Of a stretch of 64,000 nucleotides of DNA, positions 60,520 to 64,000 are shown one piece after another (position 1 is the first letter of the stretch; each line of letters opens with the position of its first letter). The position numbers and the translations under genes were made by a program. The DNA comes from Populus alba (Eukaryota; Streptophyta; Magnoliopsida; Malpighiales; Salicaceae): assembly GCF_005239225.2 (NCBI RefSeq), contig NC_133291.1, forward strand, positions 4,092,001-4,156,000, written 5' to 3'. The notes under the pieces were generated by a model. The model did no database searches. It was not told the origin of the DNA and worked only from the letters and a program-made list of their open reading frames with translations.

Positions 60520-62718
60520 ATGGAAGCTGAAACAAGTTTCTCCTCAATTGCTCCGCCAGTGTTCAATGGTGACAACTACCAAATTTGGGCAGTACGCATG
60601 GAGACATATTTGGAAGCTTTGGATCTTTGGGAAGCAGTGGATGAAGACTATGATGTTCCTGTACTTCCAAACAATCCCACCATGACGCAAATCAAAACTC
60701 ACAAGGAGATGAAGATGAAGAAGTCAAAGGCCAAAGCATGCTTGTTTGCTGCGGTGTCAACAACAATCTTTACAAGAATAATGTCCCGTAAGACAACCAA
60801 GTCTATATGGGATTACCTGAAGGAAGAATATGCAGGAGACGAAAGGATAAGAGGAATGCAGGTTTTAAATTTGATACGGGATTTCGAGTTGCAAAAAATG
60901 AAGGAATCTGAAACAATTAAAGAGTATTCAGATAGACTTCTTGGAATTGCAAATAAAATCAGGCTACTCGGGTCTGAATTTAGTGATTCAAGGATTGTGG
61001 AAAAAATCCTTGTCACAGTACCTGAAAGGTATGAAGCGACAGTTACCACCTTGGAAAATACCAAGGATCTGTCAAAAATTTCCTTGGCAGAATTACTTAA
61101 TTCCCTACAGGCGCAAGAGCAAAGACGACATATGAGGCAAGAGGTCAACACTGAAGGAGCCTTATTTGCAAAACATCACGGAGCTTACAGAAACAAGAGG
61201 AAAGAGAAGAAAGGCCAAGAGGGAAATTCTTTTGCTTCTGTTTTGAATAACAAAAGCAGCAAAAAAGGAAGCTTCAAGGGTAAATATCCTCCTTGCCATC
61301 ACTGTAAAAAGGAAGGTCACCCTCCATTCAAATGTTGGAGGAGACCTGATGCAAAATGTTCAAAATGCAATCAAATGGGACATGAAGCAGTAATTTGTAA
61401 GGGAAGAGCTCAGCAGCATGAAGTTGATGCCCAAGTTGCAGAACAAGAGGATGAAGATCAACTTTTTGTAGCATCCTGCTTTGCAAGTAGTAGTTCGACT
61501 GAAAGTTGGTTAATTGACAGTGGTTGTACCAACCACATGACCAATGACAAGAAACTCTTCAGAGATTTGAGGCCAACTGATATTACTAAAGTCAAAATTG
61601 GCAATGGTGATCACATCTCTGTCAAAGGAAGAGGGACAATCACCATAACCAGCACTGCAGGCACAAAGACAATTTCTGATGTTCTCTACGTACCAGAAAT
61701 TAATCAAAATTTGTTGAGCGTAGGCCAATTGATTGAAAAAGGCTTTAAAGTGATCTTTGAAGATGGTTTTTGTCACATACTGGATGCTAACAGTGAGGAA
61801 ATTCTCAAAGTGAGAATGAAAGGAAAAAGTTTTTCGTTTGATCCTATCAAAGAAGAACTTGCTGCATTCTCCATGAAAGCTTGCAACACAGAGATATGGC
61901 ACAAGCGACTTGGTCATTGTCACTTACAAAGGATGCAACTTATGCAGGAAAGGGAACTCACAGTTGGCTTACCAACCTTTGGAGATCACTTACCGAATTG
62001 TCATGCTTGTCAATACGGTAAACAAAATAGGAGACCATTCCCAAAGTCATCCTGGAGAGCCACTCACAAGTTGCAGCTAATCCACACAGATGTATCAGGT
62101 CCTCAAAGAACTGAATCATTAGCAGGTAGTCGATATTACATTGCTTTTATTGATGATTTTTCAAGAATGTGCTGGATTTTTTTCTTGAAATTCAAGTCAG
62201 AAGTAGCTGGAGTCTTTTGGAAGTTCAAGAAGATGGTAGAAAATCAAAGTGGCTGCAAAATTCAAGCTGTAAGGTCAGATAATGGAAAGGAGTACACTTC
62301 AGCAGAATTTGATATGTTTTGTGAAGAAGCTGGCATTGAACACCAGCTTACTGCTCCTTACACTCCGCAGCAAAACGGAGTAAGTGAAAGGAGAAATAGA
62401 TACATAATGGAGATGGCCAGATGCATGCTACATGACAAGGAGTTACCCAAATATTTTTGGGCTGAAGCGGCCAGTACTGCTGTTTTCTTACAGAACAGAT
62501 TATCCACCAAAGCATTGAAGGATAAAACTCCATTTGAGGCATGGTATGACTATAAACCTTCACTCAATTTTCTTAGAGTGTTTGGTTGCTTGTGTTTCTC
62601 TCACATTCCACAGGTCAAGCGGGATAAACTTGATAAAAAGTCAGAACCAGGCATCTTTGTTGGGTACAGCTCTTCCTCAAAGGCATATAAGGTTATCAAC
62701 CTCAGACAGGGAAGATAA
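60520..62718 (+). pseudogene. Copia gag, protease and integrase
   Basis: A 732-codon frame starting MEAETSFSSIAPPVFNGDNY. In order: a UBN2-type gag domain (WDYLKEEYAGDERIRGMQVL near residue 100), two CCHC knuckles (CHHCKKEGHPPFKC and CSKCNQMGHEAVIC, about residues 259-295), an aspartic protease (WLIDSGCTNHMTND, near 330), the GAG-pre-integrase HKRLGHCH region, and an integrase core with HTDVSG near 521, RSDNGKEY and NGVSERRNR. The frame ends at TAA 62716-62718 after a single-base loss near 62700; the polyprotein continues one frame over. It is TNT1-94-like; the exact lineage was not determined. Confidence 0.9.
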
Positions 62719-62732
62719 TTGTCAGTAGAGAT

Positions 62733-64000
62733 GTGTTCTTCAATGAAGAAGAGAAATGGAATTGGGAACAGAAAAAAGAGACATCCACAAGCAAGCAAAA
62801 ATCAAGTCTAACCTCCCAAACAAGAGAAGAGCAAGCATCAGAACAGTGGCAAGAAGAATTGGAAGATGATCTTCCAATTCGTGGAACAAGACCGCTCCAT
62901 GATATCTATCAGCGATGCAATGTGGCCATTTGTGAACCTGCTGGTTATGAAGAGGCTATTAAAGATCCAAAATGGCAGAAGGCGATGGAGGAGGAGTTGT
63001 CAATGATAAAAAAGAACAAGACTTGGGAGCTAGTTGACAGGCCAAAGGATAGAAAGATTATTGGAGTAAAATGGGTGTTTAGAACCAAGCTCAATGCTGA
63101 TGGTTCCATCAACAAACACAAAGCCAGGCTTGTTGTTAAGGGATATGCTCAAGTCTTTGGAGTTGATTACTCGGATACATTTGCCCCTGTTGCTAGATTG
63201 GATACTATTCGGCTTGTGCTAGCTATAGCAGCTCAAAATGGGTGGAAGGTGTTTCAACTAGATGTAAAATCTGCTTTTTTAAATGGTATTTTGCAGGAGG
63301 AAATCTATGTTGAACAGCCCGAGGGATTCATGGAACAAGGTGAAGAGGAGAAGGTCTACTTGCTCAAGAAGGCTCTATATGGCTTGAAACAAGCACCTAG
63401 AGCATGGTATAGCAAGATAGATGAGCATCTGTCAAGCCTAGGATTTCAGAAAAGTTTGTCAGAGGCTACTCTTTATGTGAAATGTAAAGGAGACAATCTG
63501 CTTATAGTCTCTCTTTACGTTGATGATCTTTTGATCACAGGTGACAATGCCAAGCTTGTTGAAGAGTTCAAAAGGGAAATGATGAAAATTTTTGAAATGA
63601 CAGACCTTGGACTCATGGCATACTTTCTGGGAATGGAGATCAAACAGTTAGAAAATGAAGTTTTCATCTGTCAAAAGAAATATGCCAAGGAAATTCTCAA
63701 GAAGTTTCATATGGAGGACTGTAAGGCAATGGCTTACTCCAATGAATCCAAAGGAGAGCTTAAGTAAAGAGGACGGCACAGACAAAGTTGAAGAAGGCTA
63801 TTTCAGAAGCATGATTGGTTGCCTAATGTACCTAACAGCAACCAGGCCAGATATTCTTTTTGCTGTAAGCATTCTCTCTCGTTACATGCATTGTGCTAGT
63901 GAAGTGCATCTTAAAGCTGCAAAAAGAGTCATTAGATACATCAAAGGAACTATTGATTTTGGTGTAAAATTCAAGTACTGTCAAAACTTCAAGTTGCTGG
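62733..64000 (+). pseudogene. Copia reverse transcriptase and RNase H start
   Basis: This continues pol one frame over from the previous part. Reverse transcriptase blocks include KWVFRTKLNADGSINKHKAR, DTFAPVARLDTIRLVLAIAA, QLDVKSAFLNG, LYGLKQAPRAWY and the catalytic YVDD (SLYVDDLLITG). A single extra T near 63734 shifts the frame again and causes the TAA at 63765-63767; in the shifted frame, pol continues as GYFRSMIGCLMYLTATRPDI to the window edge. The RNase H domain is cut by the edge. Confidence 0.9.

Larger units (their letters stand above)
60140..64000 (+). mobile_element. Ty1/copia retrotransposon, 5' part
   Basis: The 5' LTR is 60140-60462 and begins tgttagtt and ends aactaaca, a perfect 8-bp inverted terminus. 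A primer-binding site follows at 60466-60477. Gag-pol runs in the order gag, protease, integrase, reverse transcriptase (copia order), and the window ends in the RNase H region. The candidate target duplication at the left is GATTT (60135-60139); the right end is outside the window. Two single-base frame breaks are present, so this copy is unlikely to encode a working polyprotein as written. Confidence 0.93.

Noticed and set aside
60813..61923. Antisense frames opposite the copia gag-pol region
   Set aside because: Shadows of the plus-strand polyprotein.

Overview
This is nuclear DNA from a woody eudicot, most likely a poplar (Populus) or a close relative. The evidence is AT-rich intergenic DNA, GT-AG introns, plant-specific genes (an AUX1/LAX auxin carrier, an HSPRO protein, an EPC1-type GT64 glycosyltransferase), Ty1/copia elements, hAT-type elements and a family of roughly 180-bp AT-rich MITE-like repeats that I associate with Populus. 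The species call is an inference. A run of exactly 500 Ns (50672-51171) shows that this is a draft scaffold.

Layout. 1-5735: gene-poor, AT-rich DNA with MITE-like repeats; an unrecognised frame is open at the left edge. 5778-10245 (+): five-exon GT64 gene (EPC1 type). 10246-15405: no gene. 15406-16845 (-): single-exon HSPRO-like stress gene with a TATA box. 18306-20252: hAT-type element with a perfect 8-bp target duplication, carrying an antisense piece of a kinesin-13 gene. 20253-30919: repeats and no convincing gene. 30920-32805 (-): five-exon gene for acidic ribosomal protein P0, with telo-box and TGGGCT motifs upstream. 32806-44825: repeats, including several local duplications. 45113-48754 (+): eight-exon AUX1/LAX auxin influx carrier gene whose last exon is broken by two 1-base indels.

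48755-60140 is a scrapyard of gene and transposon pieces. It holds the assembly gap, PPR and cytochrome P450 fragments back to back against a third hAT right end, a decayed copia RNase H fragment, a complete second hAT element (53110-54091), a decayed plant RNase H-like domain, and a copia deletion derivative with both LTRs (55604-57154). It also holds an intact two-EF-hand calcium-binding protein gene (58832-59116) with at least three mosaic fragments of its flanks, and the terminal exon of a type II inositol polyphosphate 5-phosphatase on the minus strand. From 60140 to the right edge lies the 5' part of a Ty1/copia element whose coding frame is broken twice.

The host genes do not form a pathway. 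They are independent plant genes for Golgi glycosylation, stress response, translation, auxin uptake and calcium binding. The most unusual content is the hAT-type family: ends built of iterated CCGGGT/ACCCGG motifs, 8-bp target duplications, and cargo that includes a captured exon with its splice donor still attached.
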